Shown piece by piece: positions 33,586 to 43,697 of a stretch of 64,000 nucleotides of DNA; the stretch's first letter is position 1; each line of letters begins with the position of its first letter. A program made the translations under genes and the position numbers. The stretch covers positions 147,469 to 211,468 of the forward strand of contig CANNDL010000001.1 in NCBI GenBank assembly GCA_947503435.1, read 5' to 3'. The stretch is from an uncultured Kangiella sp. GTDB taxonomy: Bacteria > Pseudomonadota > Gammaproteobacteria > Enterobacterales > Kangiellaceae. The notes under the pieces are model-generated. The model had not been told where the DNA came from. It was given only the letters and a program-made list of their open reading frames with translations, and searched no databases.

Positions 33586-35838
33586 ATGACCGAAGAAATG
33601 AATTACGAAGGGATTGAGCAGAAATCCTTAGCAGAATTTACCGAGCAGGCTTACTTGAATTATTCCATGTACGTTATCATGGATCGTGCCTTACCACACA
33701 TCGGTGATGGTTTAAAACCAGTACAAAGACGCATAGTCTACGCTATGAGTGAGCTGGGATTAAAGGCTACTGCTAAATATAAAAAATCAGCTCGTACTGT
33801 TGGTGACGTGCTAGGCAAATTCCATCCGCATGGTGATTCAGCTTGTTATGAGGCCATGGTATTAATGGCCCAACCATTTTCTTATCGTTATCCGTTAGTT
33901 GATGGCCAAGGTAACTGGGGTGCGCAAGATGATCCTAAATCATTTGCCGCCATGCGTTATACCGAATCTCGTTTAGCCAAATACTCCGAAGTTCTGTTAA
34001 CGGAAGTGAACCAAGGTACTGTAGATTGGGTTCCAAACTTTGATGGAACCATGCAAGAGCCAAAAGTACTTCCGGCAAGACTACCAAATTTATTGCTTAA
34101 TGGTACTACTGGAATTGCGGTAGGTATGGCTACCGATATTCCTCCTCACAATCTAACTGAGGTAGCCAATGCTTGTGTGCATTTATTGGAACACCCCAAG
34201 GCCACTATTCCAGAGCTAATGGAGCATGTACAAGGGCCAGATTATCCAACTGATGCAGAAATAATTACTCCAAGCTCTGATATTTTAGATATTTATGAAA
34301 AGGGCCGTGGTTCCATTCGAATGCGCGCTAAATTTGAAATGGAAGAGGGTGAGGTTGTAGTGACAGCGTTACCACATCAAGTATCAGGAGCTAAAGTTTT
34401 AGAGCAAATCGCAGCGCAGATGCAGGCAAAAAAACTGCCCATGGTTTCAGATTTACGTGATGAATCTGATCATGAGAACCCTACGCGCTTGGTGATTATC
34501 CCGCGTTCAAATCGTGTGGATATTGACGAATTAATGCGACACTTATTTGCAACTACCGATCTTGAACGAACATATCGCGTTAATATGAATGTGATCGGTA
34601 TTGATGGTCGCCCTCAAGTAAAAAGTCTGCGAGTGTTCTTAAAAGAATGGCTTGATTTTAGGCATGAAACGGTACGCCGCCGTTTGCAATTCCGCCTTGA
34701 TAAAGTGATGGACCGCTTGCATATTTTGGATGGTCTCTTGGTGGCTTTTCTCAATATTGATGAGGTCATTCATATCATTCGAACTGAAGATAAACCAAAG
34801 CCAAAATTAATGGAGCGTTTTGGGATTAGCGATCGTCAAGCTGAAGCTGTCTTAGAATTAAAATTACGCCATTTAGCTAAATTGGAAGAAGTTAAAATCA
34901 GAGCTGAGCAATCTGAATTGGAAGATGAAGCAGATTACTTGCAATTAACCTTAGGTTCCAAAGCTCGAATGAAGACATTGCTGAAGAAAGAGATCAAAGA
35001 ATCGATGGAAGAGTTTGGCGATAATCGCCGCTCAAGAATAGTTGAGCGAGAAGAAGCTAAAGCGCTTTCAGAAACTGACTTAATGCCAACTGAGCCTGTT
35101 ACGGTGGTTTTATCGGAAAAAGGTTGGGTGCGATGTGCCAAGGGGCATGATATCGATGCTCAAGGTATGAACTATCGCTCGGGGGATAGTTATCTAGATT
35201 CGAGTAAGGGTAAATCCAACCAGTATGCGGTTTTCTTAGACTCCACTGGTCGTACATTTTCACTATTGGCTAACACATTACCTTCAGCTCGAGGACTCGG
35301 TGAGCCAGTGACAGGGCGAGTGAACCCAGTTGCTGGAGCCGAATTCTTAGCGACAATTATGGGTGAGGATGAACAGAAATTTCTATTTGCTTCAGATGCA
35401 GGTTATGGCTTTGTTGGTAAATTTGTTGATCTAGTTACCAAAACAAAAAATGGTAAGGCTTTCTTATCATTGCCTTCCGGTTCAAAGGTATTAAAGCCGC
35501 GTCGAGTTAATGATTCTGTTGCTCAATATTGTGTATCGGTGTCTAACGAAGGGCGAATGCTGGTATTCCCGTTAAAAGATTTACCTGAACTTGCCAAAGG
35601 TAAGGGTAATAAGATTATCAGTATTCCAACGGCACGTTTAAAGCTACGCGAAGAATTTATGGTTGCGGTTGCGGTGGTTTCTGAGAATGATGCGTTGGTT
35701 ATTTATTCGGGCAAACGTCACTTAACGTTAAAACCAAAAGATTTAGAGCACTATCGCGGTGAGCGCGGACGTCGTGGTAGCAAGTTACCTCGAGGCTTTC
35801 AGCGTGTCGATTCGATGCAAGTTGAGGCTAAGGATTAA
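33586..35838 (+). CDS. parC: DNA topoisomerase IV subunit A
   Basis: This is the 750-residue breakage-reunion subunit (752 in E. coli). The catalytic tyrosine is Tyr125 in [10 protein letters not shown]. The quinolone-resistance region reads [12 protein letters not shown], with Ser85 and Glu89 at the positions equivalent to E. coli Ser80 and Glu84, so it has the sensitive form. A C-terminal beta-pinwheel region with [20 protein letters not shown] and [12 protein letters not shown] follows. It is transcribed with parE. Confidence 0.97.
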   Translation: MTEEMNYEGIEQKSLAEFTEQAYLNYSMYVIMDRALPHIGDGLKPVQRRIVYAMSELGLKATAKYKKSARTVGDVLGKFHPHGDSACYEAMVLMAQPFSYRYPLVDGQGNWGAQDDPKSFAAMRYTESRLAKYSEVLLTEVNQGTVDWVPNFDGTMQEPKVLPARLPNLLLNGTTGIAVGMATDIPPHNLTEVANACVHLLEHPKATIPELMEHVQGPDYPTDAEIITPSSDILDIYEKGRGSIRMRAKFEMEEGEVVVTALPHQVSGAKVLEQIAAQMQAKKLPMVSDLRDESDHENPTRLVIIPRSNRVDIDELMRHLFATTDLERTYRVNMNVIGIDGRPQVKSLRVFLKEWLDFRHETVRRRLQFRLDKVMDRLHILDGLLVAFLNIDEVIHIIRTEDKPKPKLMERFGISDRQAEAVLELKLRHLAKLEEVKIRAEQSELEDEADYLQLTLGSKARMKTLLKKEIKESMEEFGDNRRSRIVEREEAKALSETDLMPTEPVTVVLSEKGWVRCAKGHDIDAQGMNYRSGDSYLDSSKGKSNQYAVFLDSTGRTFSLLANTLPSARGLGEPVTGRVNPVAGAEFLATIMGEDEQKFLFASDAGYGFVGKFVDLVTKTKNGKAFLSLPSGSKVLKPRRVNDSVAQYCVSVSNEGRMLVFPLKDLPELAKGKGNKIISIPTARLKLREEFMVAVAVVSENDALVIYSGKRHLTLKPKDLEHYRGERGRRGSKLPRGFQRVDSMQVEAKD

Positions 35839-35852
35839 GATTAAGTACTAAA

Positions 35853-36947
35853 TCAGGTCAAGTAGAAGCGTGATTGTCGTTCTATTGCTGTTGCGTCTTC
35901 TGCTTTTAGTGGTTGTAATTTGCAAAGGTGCATTAAGCCATAGGATTCAACTTCGAATTCTATATCTTCTTGGATACCGATAGAGTCTTCTATTGCTACT
36001 TTTAGTTGATGATTTGATTCTAACCAAACCCCACGTTCAACAACTCCAAAAAAATGTTGATAAATAGCGCTATTAAATTCTAACTGGTGTATTAACAAGG
36101 TAGGATTAATTCCTATTTGCATAAAACAAGCTTCCAAAAGTTGGATTTTTTTAAAGGTTTCTGCATCTAGCTTTTCAGATAAACTCAATACTAATAGATT
36201 CTTATCAAATGATACTAGATGGCTTTGATTGTGCCTTGTCCAACGATTTAGAAGTGACAGTATAGGTTGTCGAGAATTTTTAGGATGGGATTCCCAGTTA
36301 CTGTGTATAATTAATAAGTTTTTTGACTCTGATTTGGATTCTTGTTGGCTGCGTTTAAGTAGTTGCAATAGCTCCTTTTTATAACTTAAAGAGTTCTCGC
36401 TCTTTTCAACACTAATAATTTTAGTGGGTTTGTTCTTTCTCATTGTCAGAAGCAGCAAAAATGATAATAGCCAAAATACCGCTGAAAAATAGTACAGCCA
36501 AATGTAGTTGCTTACGCCTATATTTTGCCCCTGATAAAATTCAAACACTAAATATCCAAGATTCTGTTCATCTTCTACCAGATGTTTGACTTTAGATACG
36601 AGTGCAAGACTATTATTTTCAGGCTTGGTAACATTATTAATTAGAGTGCCGTCTAGATTATAAATAGCAATTTTATGCAGTAAATCATATTCAAGTTGCT
36701 GCTCTAGAATCTCATCTATGGGTTCTAATTTATTATTTTTTATGAGTGTTGCTAATTGTTGCCTGCCACTAGTGATTATGAAGTTAATTAACTCAGTTTT
36801 TTGGCTGTCTTGTTGAGAGCTTTCTTTATAGATTAGGTATTGTTGATTCACAAAGGCATTAGCCAAAAGAAAAAGGGCTAGTAAAAAAAGAAACTTAAAG
36901 GTTGGGATGGATTGAAACCATTGAGATACTTTTGATGGTAACTTCAC
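35853..36947 (-). CDS. Smp/YtjB-like (SMP_2/AhpA family) membrane protein
   Basis: The protein has about 364 residues with two hydrophobic segments: one near the N-terminus (FLFLLALFLLANAFV) and one near residue 155 (YIWLYYFSAVFWLLSFLLLL). They enclose a periplasmic part of about 110 residues; the C-terminal half is cytoplasmic. This topology and its location divergent from serB match E. coli YtjB/Smp, a membrane protein of unknown function. Sequence similarity was not tested, so the family call rests largely on context. The GTG at 36947 is well spaced from AAGGA; a TTG two codons upstream is the alternative start. It is convergent with parC. Confidence 0.65.
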   Translation of the reverse strand: MKLPSKVSQWFQSIPTFKFLFLLALFLLANAFVNQQYLIYKESSQQDSQKTELINFIITSGRQQLATLIKNNKLEPIDEILEQQLEYDLLHKIAIYNLDGTLINNVTKPENNSLALVSKVKHLVEDEQNLGYLVFEFYQGQNIGVSNYIWLYYFSAVFWLLSFLLLLTMRKNKPTKIISVEKSENSLSYKKELLQLLKRSQQESKSESKNLLIIHSNWESHPKNSRQPILSLLNRWTRHNQSHLVSFDKNLLVLSLSEKLDAETFKKIQLLEACFMQIGINPTLLIHQLEFNSAIYQHFFGVVERGVWLESNHQLKVAIEDSIGIQEDIEFEVESYGLMHLCKLQPLKAEDATAIERQSRFYLT

Positions 36948-37021
36948 TGGCAATATTCCTTAATTTTTTCAATAATATAACACAACTAACTCTAATTAGA
37001 GCAATCTAGTCCATAATCATC

Positions 37022-37885
37022 ATGGCTTATCTATATATTATTAACTCACAAATAAAGTCAGAAACATTACTGCAGAATTTAGCTGGATATGATGATGTTA
37101 GCATCATTAATCAAACTGCTAGAGCTTGTAAATACTGTCACAGCATAACTTTAGTGGAAATTCTGGAAGATTCTTTTTTAAAGCTAAGACAGAATCTTGA
37201 TGGTTTGAAGTGTGATTATGTCTATTCAAATTTTAGTTTGAAAATTCCCAAGTTAATTGTTTTCGACATGGACTCAACCTTAATACCAATCGAAGTTATT
37301 GATGAGCTGGCGAATTTTGCTGGAAAGAAATGTGAAGTTTCAGCGGTTACCGAATTGGCAATGCAGGGACAGCTTGACTTTGATCAGAGCTTGCGACAAA
37401 GAGTTTCCTGCCTCAAAGGGCTTGACCAATCTGTGATTTCAGAATTAGCTAATCAACTAGAATTCAACCCTGGTGTTAAGCGGTTTTGCGACTATTTAAT
37501 GGACCATGGCTCTAGGTTAGCCATTGCCTCAGGAGGATTTGCACCGTTTGCGGATGCTTTGAAGCAAGAGGTTGAGTTTAGTTATATCAGAGCTAATCAA
37601 TTAGGCATTACGCAGAATAAGTTAAACGGTAATGTTGTTGGGAGCATTATCAATGCAAATGAGAAAGAAAAAGCAATAATAGAGTGGGCAAAAGAACTAC
37701 AACTAGAAAAAGAGCAAACGATGGCTATAGGGGATGGAGCTAACGATTTATTGATGATTAAAAAAGCTGGAATTGGGTTGGCTTATCATGCAAAACCAGC
37801 AGTCAATCAAAGCGCCAAATCAGTATTAAAATATGCTTCTATGGCTGCTTTGATTGATCTGTTTGAATTTGCGAAAGTTAACTAA
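37022..37885 (+). CDS. serB: Phosphoserine phosphatase SerB
   Basis: This 287-residue HAD-family enzyme removes phosphate from phosphoserine in the last step of serine synthesis. Motif I is FDMDSTLI, motif II is ASGG (Ser), motif III includes Lys in NEKEKA, and motif IV is IGDGANDLLM. The region DELANFAGKKCEVSAVTE is typical of SerB. The N-terminal part (about 80 residues) is shorter than in E. coli SerB (322 residues total). It is convergent with the FimX-like gene, and the stop codons overlap. Confidence 0.95.
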   Translation: MAYLYIINSQIKSETLLQNLAGYDDVSIINQTARACKYCHSITLVEILEDSFLKLRQNLDGLKCDYVYSNFSLKIPKLIVFDMDSTLIPIEVIDELANFAGKKCEVSAVTELAMQGQLDFDQSLRQRVSCLKGLDQSVISELANQLEFNPGVKRFCDYLMDHGSRLAIASGGFAPFADALKQEVEFSYIRANQLGITQNKLNGNVVGSIINANEKEKAIIEWAKELQLEKEQTMAIGDGANDLLMIKKAGIGLAYHAKPAVNQSAKSVLKYASMAALIDLFEFAKVN

Positions 37886-39945
37886 AAGTCGTTTTCAGTG
37901 AAGTCGTAATTCATTCCTTCTAGCGGCTTTGACACATAGTTACCCATTGCAAAATCGATTCCTAATGGCCAAATAAGTGCTAAAGTTGATGCATCTTCTA
38001 ATTTAGTGGCTATGGTCATGATTTTGTTTTGATTAGTGATGTTGGTTAAGCCAACAACTTTCTCTGAACCTTCAGATTTAATGGTATCAATAAATTCGCC
38101 ACTAAGAGTTATGTAGTTTGGTTTTATTGAAGCAACCAACTCTTTATCCTTCAAGCCTACATTATTTAGACAAAGGCCGATATCACAATCAGAGAGTGCT
38201 TCGCTAAGTATTTTTACTCGATTTAAATACGAATGAGCCACGTCAGCCTCGACGCATAATACTACTTGATTAGTTTCGATTACTGCTTTTTCGATTTTAT
38301 CCAACATCCACTCTAACAAATCTTCAGTCACTAGCGTACCAGGACTAAGTTTAGTAAACAGTTTCAATCGTTTGTCTTTATCTTTGGCGACGAGTTCGTT
38401 GAGTGCTGTTTTGATGCTTAAACGATCCATATCAGCATCTACTCCAAGTTTCTCGAAGATATCGAAAATTCCATCGCCAAGGGTTAATTCGCCTTCGCTA
38501 TTCAGATAACGAAAGAAGGACAAGTACTGGCGGTTGCTACTGCCTTTGAGGGGCATCATCGGTTGATAAAGCACACGAATATTACCGGCTTCTTTTGCTT
38601 CAATAAACTCGTCATAGATAGCTTTTTCTTTTTCGTTGAGAAGTGTATCCAATGTAGGGTTGAAGATCTTAAAGCCATCACCGCCATCATTTTTAACTTT
38701 ATTACAAATTGCGTTTGCTTGAGCTAAGAATTTATCTGCTTTTAGTTGATTTTCAGTGGTGGTAACTGTGCCAATACTAAAAGTAATATTGATAGTTTGC
38801 CCGGCAATTTCAAAACTAGTGTCTTTAATTTTTTGGCATAGATTGCGCGCTAGTTCACTCGGTAAGCTATCAGACTCGGTTAATAGAACAGCGAAGCTAC
38901 TATCACTAATACGCCCTTTGTCCGAGGTTTCTGGGCTATTCTCATTTAACCAGGTACCTACACTGGAAAGTAATTCGTCGCAAGCGGCGATACCAAACTC
39001 TGAAAGGTAACTTTGATATTCATCGATTTCAATGAAATAAAGGATTGAGTCGATTCCACTTTCTTCTGAGTGGTTTACGGCATGAGTTAATTTTTTTACT
39101 AATGCCGGACGGTTTAACAAACCTGTAATTTGATCAATAGAGCTAGCTTCTTTTAGCTTTTCCATTAATTCAGTTTGATCGGCAACTTCACGAACCAGTA
39201 ATTGCATGCAAGGTTCATGATCATAAACTGCAGAGGAAGCGATAAATATGGCTTCAAATTCAGTACCATCTTCACGTTTGCAATTAATAATGGACTCAAC
39301 TTCTTCAGCAGATTCTTTTTGTTGCTTAAATAAATTTTTAAGTTTTTGAGTATCGGCTTTAGTAACTAAGTCCATAATGGTTAATGCAACCAAATCATCG
39401 TTGTCATAACCAAAACGTTCTGAATAAGTTGGGTTGGTATAGATATGCATGCCTTCTGCAATATAAGCGATAGCATCTTTTGAACTATCTAGAAGTAGTT
39501 CATTGCGCTTGCTGGTTTCGACGATTTGTTTATTAGCTTCAAGCGCATCTAATTGACTTGAAACCATGCGCTGTTCGCGTTTAATGATCCAAGCCAATAG
39601 GTCGATATTATCTCTTGCAACGCAGTCACTTAATCCCATGCGCATCATATTCAGGCGCTTGATTTCATCGTACTCGTTTGCCAAATATACAGTCGGCAAA
39701 ACGGTTTTTTGGGATTTTAATAAAGCTAAGGCTTGTTTAACTGGAAAATTATCCAGTGAGCTAGAAAAAAGGGCCAAATGCCAAGTTTTTTCTTTCAGCT
39801 GCTCGCTTAATTTTTCACTATTACTAATTAATTGATGGCGAATAGCTAGGCCTAAATTTTTTAGCTTATTTGCTAACTCTTCGCTCTCATTAGCTGAAGA
39901 GGCCAAAATCAAAGTATTGATGTGTGATTTTTTATTATCGGTCAT
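37882..39945 (-). CDS. fimX: FimX-like c-di-GMP receptor: REC-like, PAS, degenerate GGDEF, degenerate EAL
   Basis: The 687-residue length and domain order equal Pseudomonas FimX (691 residues), which lies beside serB there too. A receiver-like domain (about 10-125) precedes a PAS domain (about 150-260) and a GGDEF domain (from ITGLLNRPAL) whose active site reads SDSSF, so it cannot make c-di-GMP. The C-terminal EAL domain (from about 425) has YQPMM but lacks the EAL triad (YLSFFRY instead) and ends PLEGMNYDF. Such EAL domains bind c-di-GMP without cleaving it. In Pseudomonas and Xanthomonas, FimX promotes type IV pilus assembly at the cell pole. No pilus genes are in the window. Confidence 0.88.
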   Translation of the reverse strand: MTDNKKSHINTLILASSANESEELANKLKNLGLAIRHQLISNSEKLSEQLKEKTWHLALFSSSLDNFPVKQALALLKSQKTVLPTVYLANEYDEIKRLNMMRMGLSDCVARDNIDLLAWIIKREQRMVSSQLDALEANKQIVETSKRNELLLDSSKDAIAYIAEGMHIYTNPTYSERFGYDNDDLVALTIMDLVTKADTQKLKNLFKQQKESAEEVESIINCKREDGTEFEAIFIASSAVYDHEPCMQLLVREVADQTELMEKLKEASSIDQITGLLNRPALVKKLTHAVNHSEESGIDSILYFIEIDEYQSYLSEFGIAACDELLSSVGTWLNENSPETSDKGRISDSSFAVLLTESDSLPSELARNLCQKIKDTSFEIAGQTINITFSIGTVTTTENQLKADKFLAQANAICNKVKNDGGDGFKIFNPTLDTLLNEKEKAIYDEFIEAKEAGNIRVLYQPMMPLKGSSNRQYLSFFRYLNSEGELTLGDGIFDIFEKLGVDADMDRLSIKTALNELVAKDKDKRLKLFTKLSPGTLVTEDLLEWMLDKIEKAVIETNQVVLCVEADVAHSYLNRVKILSEALSDCDIGLCLNNVGLKDKELVASIKPNYITLSGEFIDTIKSEGSEKVVGLTNITNQNKIMTIATKLEDASTLALIWPLGIDFAMGNYVSKPLEGMNYDFTENDF

Positions 39946-40083
39946 TGATAGCTTCTATGAAATTTTATGGAGCCAATCTTAGCGCGATTGACAAAAAAAT
40001 GTTTTAACTAAAGCACAAATTTAGCAGTAATTTACTTTTAGCAAAAGTAAAAACTAACTAACCTGCAATGATTATAGAGTAAG

Positions 40084-41853
40084 CTATTTTGGTTGATAGT
40101 GGAACTGTAAGAAGTTAGAAGTTTGTAGCACTCGCTTCGTCAATTCAATTTTATACTCTTGTTCTGGCGTCATTATGGCTACTGTTTGTCCTGAGCGGTA
40201 GCCCATTGGCGGCAATATGATACTACTATCAACACCGACATTCGGCATTTCTGGTAATAGTAAGCCGTTGTGATGGTAGGCAGGTTTAGCATAATCCCAA
40301 TCAAGCGTTGCTCGCACTGGAGTGGCTTGTGGCGAAATAAGCTCGACTCCAATTAAGAAGGTTGCTTCATTATGCCAGCGATTCCAGCGGATCAAGCCTA
40401 AATTAAATTGAATTTCACCATTTTTATAGTTCTGAATGGTTACTAACTCGTTGGATTCCACATGATTTGAAGGTGCTTGTGAGAAAGCCAAACAGAAGCC
40501 TGCAGGGCTAACATCTTTAATTAAGCCATGCACCCACTCATAGCCTCTTTTAGTTTTAAGTTCTTTAAAGGGCTTGTTTTCTTTTTCTTCCTTCAGTTGT
40601 TCATAACTTCTTGGTTTGTAAATGGACTCAAAAGCATCATTTGCCTTTGGCGCATCGCCGGTACCAAAAGTGTTTTCCCGGCGCCAAACAAAACTGTGTT
40701 GGCTGTCATCTTCATCGGCTTGTATGCTTAGGCCGCTGGTTTCAAACATGGGCTTTTCTTTAGGCTTACCATAGAAACGCTGTCTAACATCTTCTCCCAA
40801 ACGATCCACTAAAAAGTGATGCGAGGCGGCCATGCCAATTGCTGCTTCTGTGGAATCTTCGGAGTTGACTCGAATAAAGTTACGACTTTTAACGGTTTTC
40901 CAATGGTCTAATAAGTGAATTTTTAGGCTGTCGGTAATTTCAAGCTGAGTATTTTTACGGAATAAGCCAAAAAATCCGTCTTTATTTTCAATGGCATTAT
41001 TTTCCACGGCGTTTACAGCCCTGGATAAATCTACTCCAATCCAATCGCCACTATCACTATCAATAGCATCGCTAGGTTGTGGCGCGATACCGAGACTGGT
41101 GGAATAAGCATATAAACTTTGAGCTGTGACATTAGGTTTTAATTCGATCAGTGGCGTTATGCTTTCTAGGATCTGATAAGATTCATTCACTTCGCCATGC
41201 TTCATTTGAAAAGGATTGCAGGTAGATACCGCTATATTACGTTTAAATTGATGGGCAATGGAATGCAAATCGCTAGATTCATGTTTGAGTTTTTGCTCGA
41301 ATATGTCCTGCTCATTAGCTAAGGCATAAATAATATTTTGCTGTTGCCAAACTTTACTGCCAACAGTTTTATACAATTGATACCTTTGTAGTTGAACAAG
41401 TCCTTGTGACTTTAATGTATTAGCACATGCCGCAGGTAATAGTGTTTTTGAATACTTTTCAAGTGATTCCGCGGATTCAGCTAAATCTTCAATCACCGCG
41501 TTATACCCAAAAATTTGTTCACTTGCTAAAGCATGAACTAACTCTGAGGCGGACTTTAACTTTGGAGCATAGTTTAGAGGACTATGAATATAAGTTTCTG
41601 AAAGTGAGCTTATTAATTGGTCACAAGTATCTCGAGTTGTTTCTAATAATTGAAGTCTTTGCTTGGGAGAAAATGAAGACTGATTCAAATCGTATAGTAA
41701 ATGAAAAACTGCTGATGCACTCTCACCTAAATCGATTACAGGCAATTCCTTTAACCAGCGTTGAATTTTTCTAATGCTGTCAGGAATATCATTAACACTG
41801 GCCTCTTGTTTAACGCGAATGGTTAAGCCTAGTTTGCCTTGTGATAGTGCCAT
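40084..41853 (-). CDS. PilZ-domain protein with long helical N-terminal region
   Basis: The 589-residue protein has a mostly helical N-terminal part of about 440 residues, unlike anything I can name. The C-terminal part carries a PilZ-like domain: IKDVSPAGFCL gives the D-x-S-x-x-G motif, and the arginine-rich motif before it is incomplete (KRGYEWVHG). Typical PilZ domains bind c-di-GMP; with the partial RxxxR this one may bind weakly or not at all. It lies upstream of fimX on the same strand, 138 bases away, suggesting work with FimX. The ATG at 41853 has AAGGAG six bases before it. Confidence 0.7.
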   Translation of the reverse strand: MALSQGKLGLTIRVKQEASVNDIPDSIRKIQRWLKELPVIDLGESASAVFHLLYDLNQSSFSPKQRLQLLETTRDTCDQLISSLSETYIHSPLNYAPKLKSASELVHALASEQIFGYNAVIEDLAESAESLEKYSKTLLPAACANTLKSQGLVQLQRYQLYKTVGSKVWQQQNIIYALANEQDIFEQKLKHESSDLHSIAHQFKRNIAVSTCNPFQMKHGEVNESYQILESITPLIELKPNVTAQSLYAYSTSLGIAPQPSDAIDSDSGDWIGVDLSRAVNAVENNAIENKDGFFGLFRKNTQLEITDSLKIHLLDHWKTVKSRNFIRVNSEDSTEAAIGMAASHHFLVDRLGEDVRQRFYGKPKEKPMFETSGLSIQADEDDSQHSFVWRRENTFGTGDAPKANDAFESIYKPRSYEQLKEEKENKPFKELKTKRGYEWVHGLIKDVSPAGFCLAFSQAPSNHVESNELVTIQNYKNGEIQFNLGLIRWNRWHNEATFLIGVELISPQATPVRATLDWDYAKPAYHHNGLLLPEMPNVGVDSSIILPPMGYRSGQTVAIMTPEQEYKIELTKRVLQTSNFLQFHYQPK

Positions 41854-41944
41854 CACTTGCTCCTTAATCCTTCTTATTGAACCTATATTAACTAATGCAT
41901 TGACTGAAATCTAGCCATTTTGATGCAAGTTATTGATTTAAAAG

Positions 41945-42976
41945 TTAAATGATCGGAGTCTTACTAGGTTGGCCCGCGATTTCGCGAACCAATTTAGGCA
42001 CTAAAAATCCCGCAAGTTCAGATTGTAATTGTTTAATTAATAGAATGGCAGTTTGTTCCTCAACTTCAAAATGCGAAGTACCTTTAACCTTATCTAGTAA
42101 ATGTAGGTAGTAAGGACTAACTTTGTGTGCAAATAGCTTTTCACTTAGCATCGCTAATGTATGGGAGCTATCATTAATTCCTTTTAGTAGAACACTTTGG
42201 TTTAGGAGATGAAAACCTGCATTAGACAAATTCTGTAATGCTGTAGCCACTTGCTGATCAATTTCATTAGGATGATTAGTATGAACCACCATCACTAGTT
42301 GCAAACGGCTTGTAGCTATTTTCAATAAAGACTTAGTGACTCTTTGGGGGATTACAATCGGTAATCGAGTATGAATTCGTAAGCGAGTGATTTGCGGTAT
42401 AGATTCAATAAAGTTAACAAAATCAGTAAGATACTTATCATTTACGGCTAAGGGATCGCCACCACTGATAATTATTTCGTTAACATCTGGGTTTTGGTCA
42501 ATATAGTCAATTAACTGTTGCCAGTCTTGTTTGCTGGCACGATTGTCGGAATAAGGAAATTCACGTCGGAAACAATATCGACAATTGACCGCACAATGAT
42601 TTGCAAGCATAAAAAGGACGCGGCTTTGATATTTATGCAGTAAGCCAGCCATTCCGGTTTTTGCTAAAGCTGATGATTCATCTAACGGATCAGATTGAAA
42701 GCCAGTGACATTGGTGTTTTCTTGGGTTAAAGGTAAAACTTGCAACAGTAAAGGATCATTAGGGTTGCCTTTTTCCATACGTTGGATAAATGGTTTTGGC
42801 ACCAGCATTTTAAACTTTTGCGTACGATCGATTGTATAAGGCAGATCATCAATAGTTAAATTTAAAGCAGATAATAGTTCTACAGGATCGCTAATCGCGC
42901 TGGAAAGTAACTTTTTCCAGTCATTATCCTGCCAAATTGGCTCATTTTGAGCTAGAATCTGCACGTTTTGAATCAT
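41945..42976 (-). CDS. epmB: EF-P beta-lysylation protein EpmB (lysine 2,3-aminomutase-like)
   Basis: This 343-residue radical-SAM enzyme converts (S)-alpha-lysine to (R)-beta-lysine for attachment to EF-P. The iron-sulfur motif is [10 protein letters not shown] (CxxxCxxC), preceded by [12 protein letters not shown] and followed by [13 protein letters not shown]. It is divergent from efp with only 23 bases between start codons, the same arrangement as in E. coli. No clear ribosome binding site precedes ATG 42976. Modification of Lys34 of EF-P is likely complete in this organism since EpmA is also present. Confidence 0.95.
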   Translation of the reverse strand: MIQNVQILAQNEPIWQDNDWKKLLSSAISDPVELLSALNLTIDDLPYTIDRTQKFKMLVPKPFIQRMEKGNPNDPLLLQVLPLTQENTNVTGFQSDPLDESSALAKTGMAGLLHKYQSRVLFMLANHCAVNCRYCFRREFPYSDNRASKQDWQQLIDYIDQNPDVNEIIISGGDPLAVNDKYLTDFVNFIESIPQITRLRIHTRLPIVIPQRVTKSLLKIATSRLQLVMVVHTNHPNEIDQQVATALQNLSNAGFHLLNQSVLLKGINDSSHTLAMLSEKLFAHKVSPYYLHLLDKVKGTSHFEVEEQTAILLIKQLQSELAGFLVPKLVREIAGQPSKTPII

Positions 42977-42999
42977 ATTTAGTTAAATTTAGAGGAATT

Positions 43000-43563
43000 A
43001 TGGGCACTATATCTACCAATGAACTGCGTAATGGCATAAAAATCATGCTCGATGGTGAACCATGCAGCGTCGTAGACAACCAATTTGTGCGTCCCGGTAA
43101 AGGCCAAGCCTTCAGTAAAACCAAGGTATTATACTTGCTTACGGGCCGTACCGTGGAAAAAACTTTCAAATCCGGTGAATCTATTGAAACTGCCGATATT
43201 ATGGATACTTCTATGGAATATCTGTATACCGATGGCGAGTTTTGGTACTTCATGGATTCAGATACGTTTGAGCAAGTTTCTGCCGACTCAAAAGCGGTAG
43301 GAGATAACGCTAAATACCTTATCGAACAAGATAAATGCCACGTCATGCTATGGAATGAGAACCCGATTCAAATCACCCCGCCAAATTTTGTGGTATTGGA
43401 AGTGACGGATACCGACCCAGGTTTAAAAGGTGATACTTCTGGTGGCGGCTCAAAAGCAGCAACCATGCATACCGGTGCGGTAGTACGAGTACCTTTGTTT
43501 GTGAATATTGGGGACAAACTGAAGATTGATACCCGTACCAACGAATACGTGTCCCGCGCTTAA
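43000..43563 (+). CDS. efp: Elongation factor P
   Basis: The 187-residue factor relieves ribosome stalling at polyproline stretches. The three-barrel family layout is visible, with [20 protein letters not shown] and the modification loop VRPGKGQAF, in which Lys34 is the residue lysylated by EpmA/EpmB. The C-terminal [18 protein letters not shown] is typical. The frame is open 21 codons upstream, but ATG 43000 follows AGAGGAATT and matches E. coli EF-P (188 residues). It is divergent from epmB and followed by epmA after 134 bases. Confidence 0.97.
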   Translation: MGTISTNELRNGIKIMLDGEPCSVVDNQFVRPGKGQAFSKTKVLYLLTGRTVEKTFKSGESIETADIMDTSMEYLYTDGEFWYFMDSDTFEQVSADSKAVGDNAKYLIEQDKCHVMLWNENPIQITPPNFVVLEVTDTDPGLKGDTSGGGSKAATMHTGAVVRVPLFVNIGDKLKIDTRTNEYVSRA

Positions 43564-43697
43564 CTGGTTAAAATTTCGTTATTCTGCGTTAGGTTGTTAA
43601 TTGAACTGTGCTCATTGGTCAGAGCCAACTGCGCATTTCAATTAGCAACAAGCCTTGTCTAACAAAATTTTTCCTGCGTTAAGCAGATTAAATTATT

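Noticed and set aside
37882-39945. Active diguanylate cyclase/phosphodiesterase
   Set aside because: The GGDEF site reads SDSSF and the EAL triad is missing, so catalysis is unlikely.
42942-43346. 134-codon open frame opposite efp
   Set aside because: It is the antisense shadow of efp, rich in Ser and Arg, without ribosome binding site or recognisable domain.
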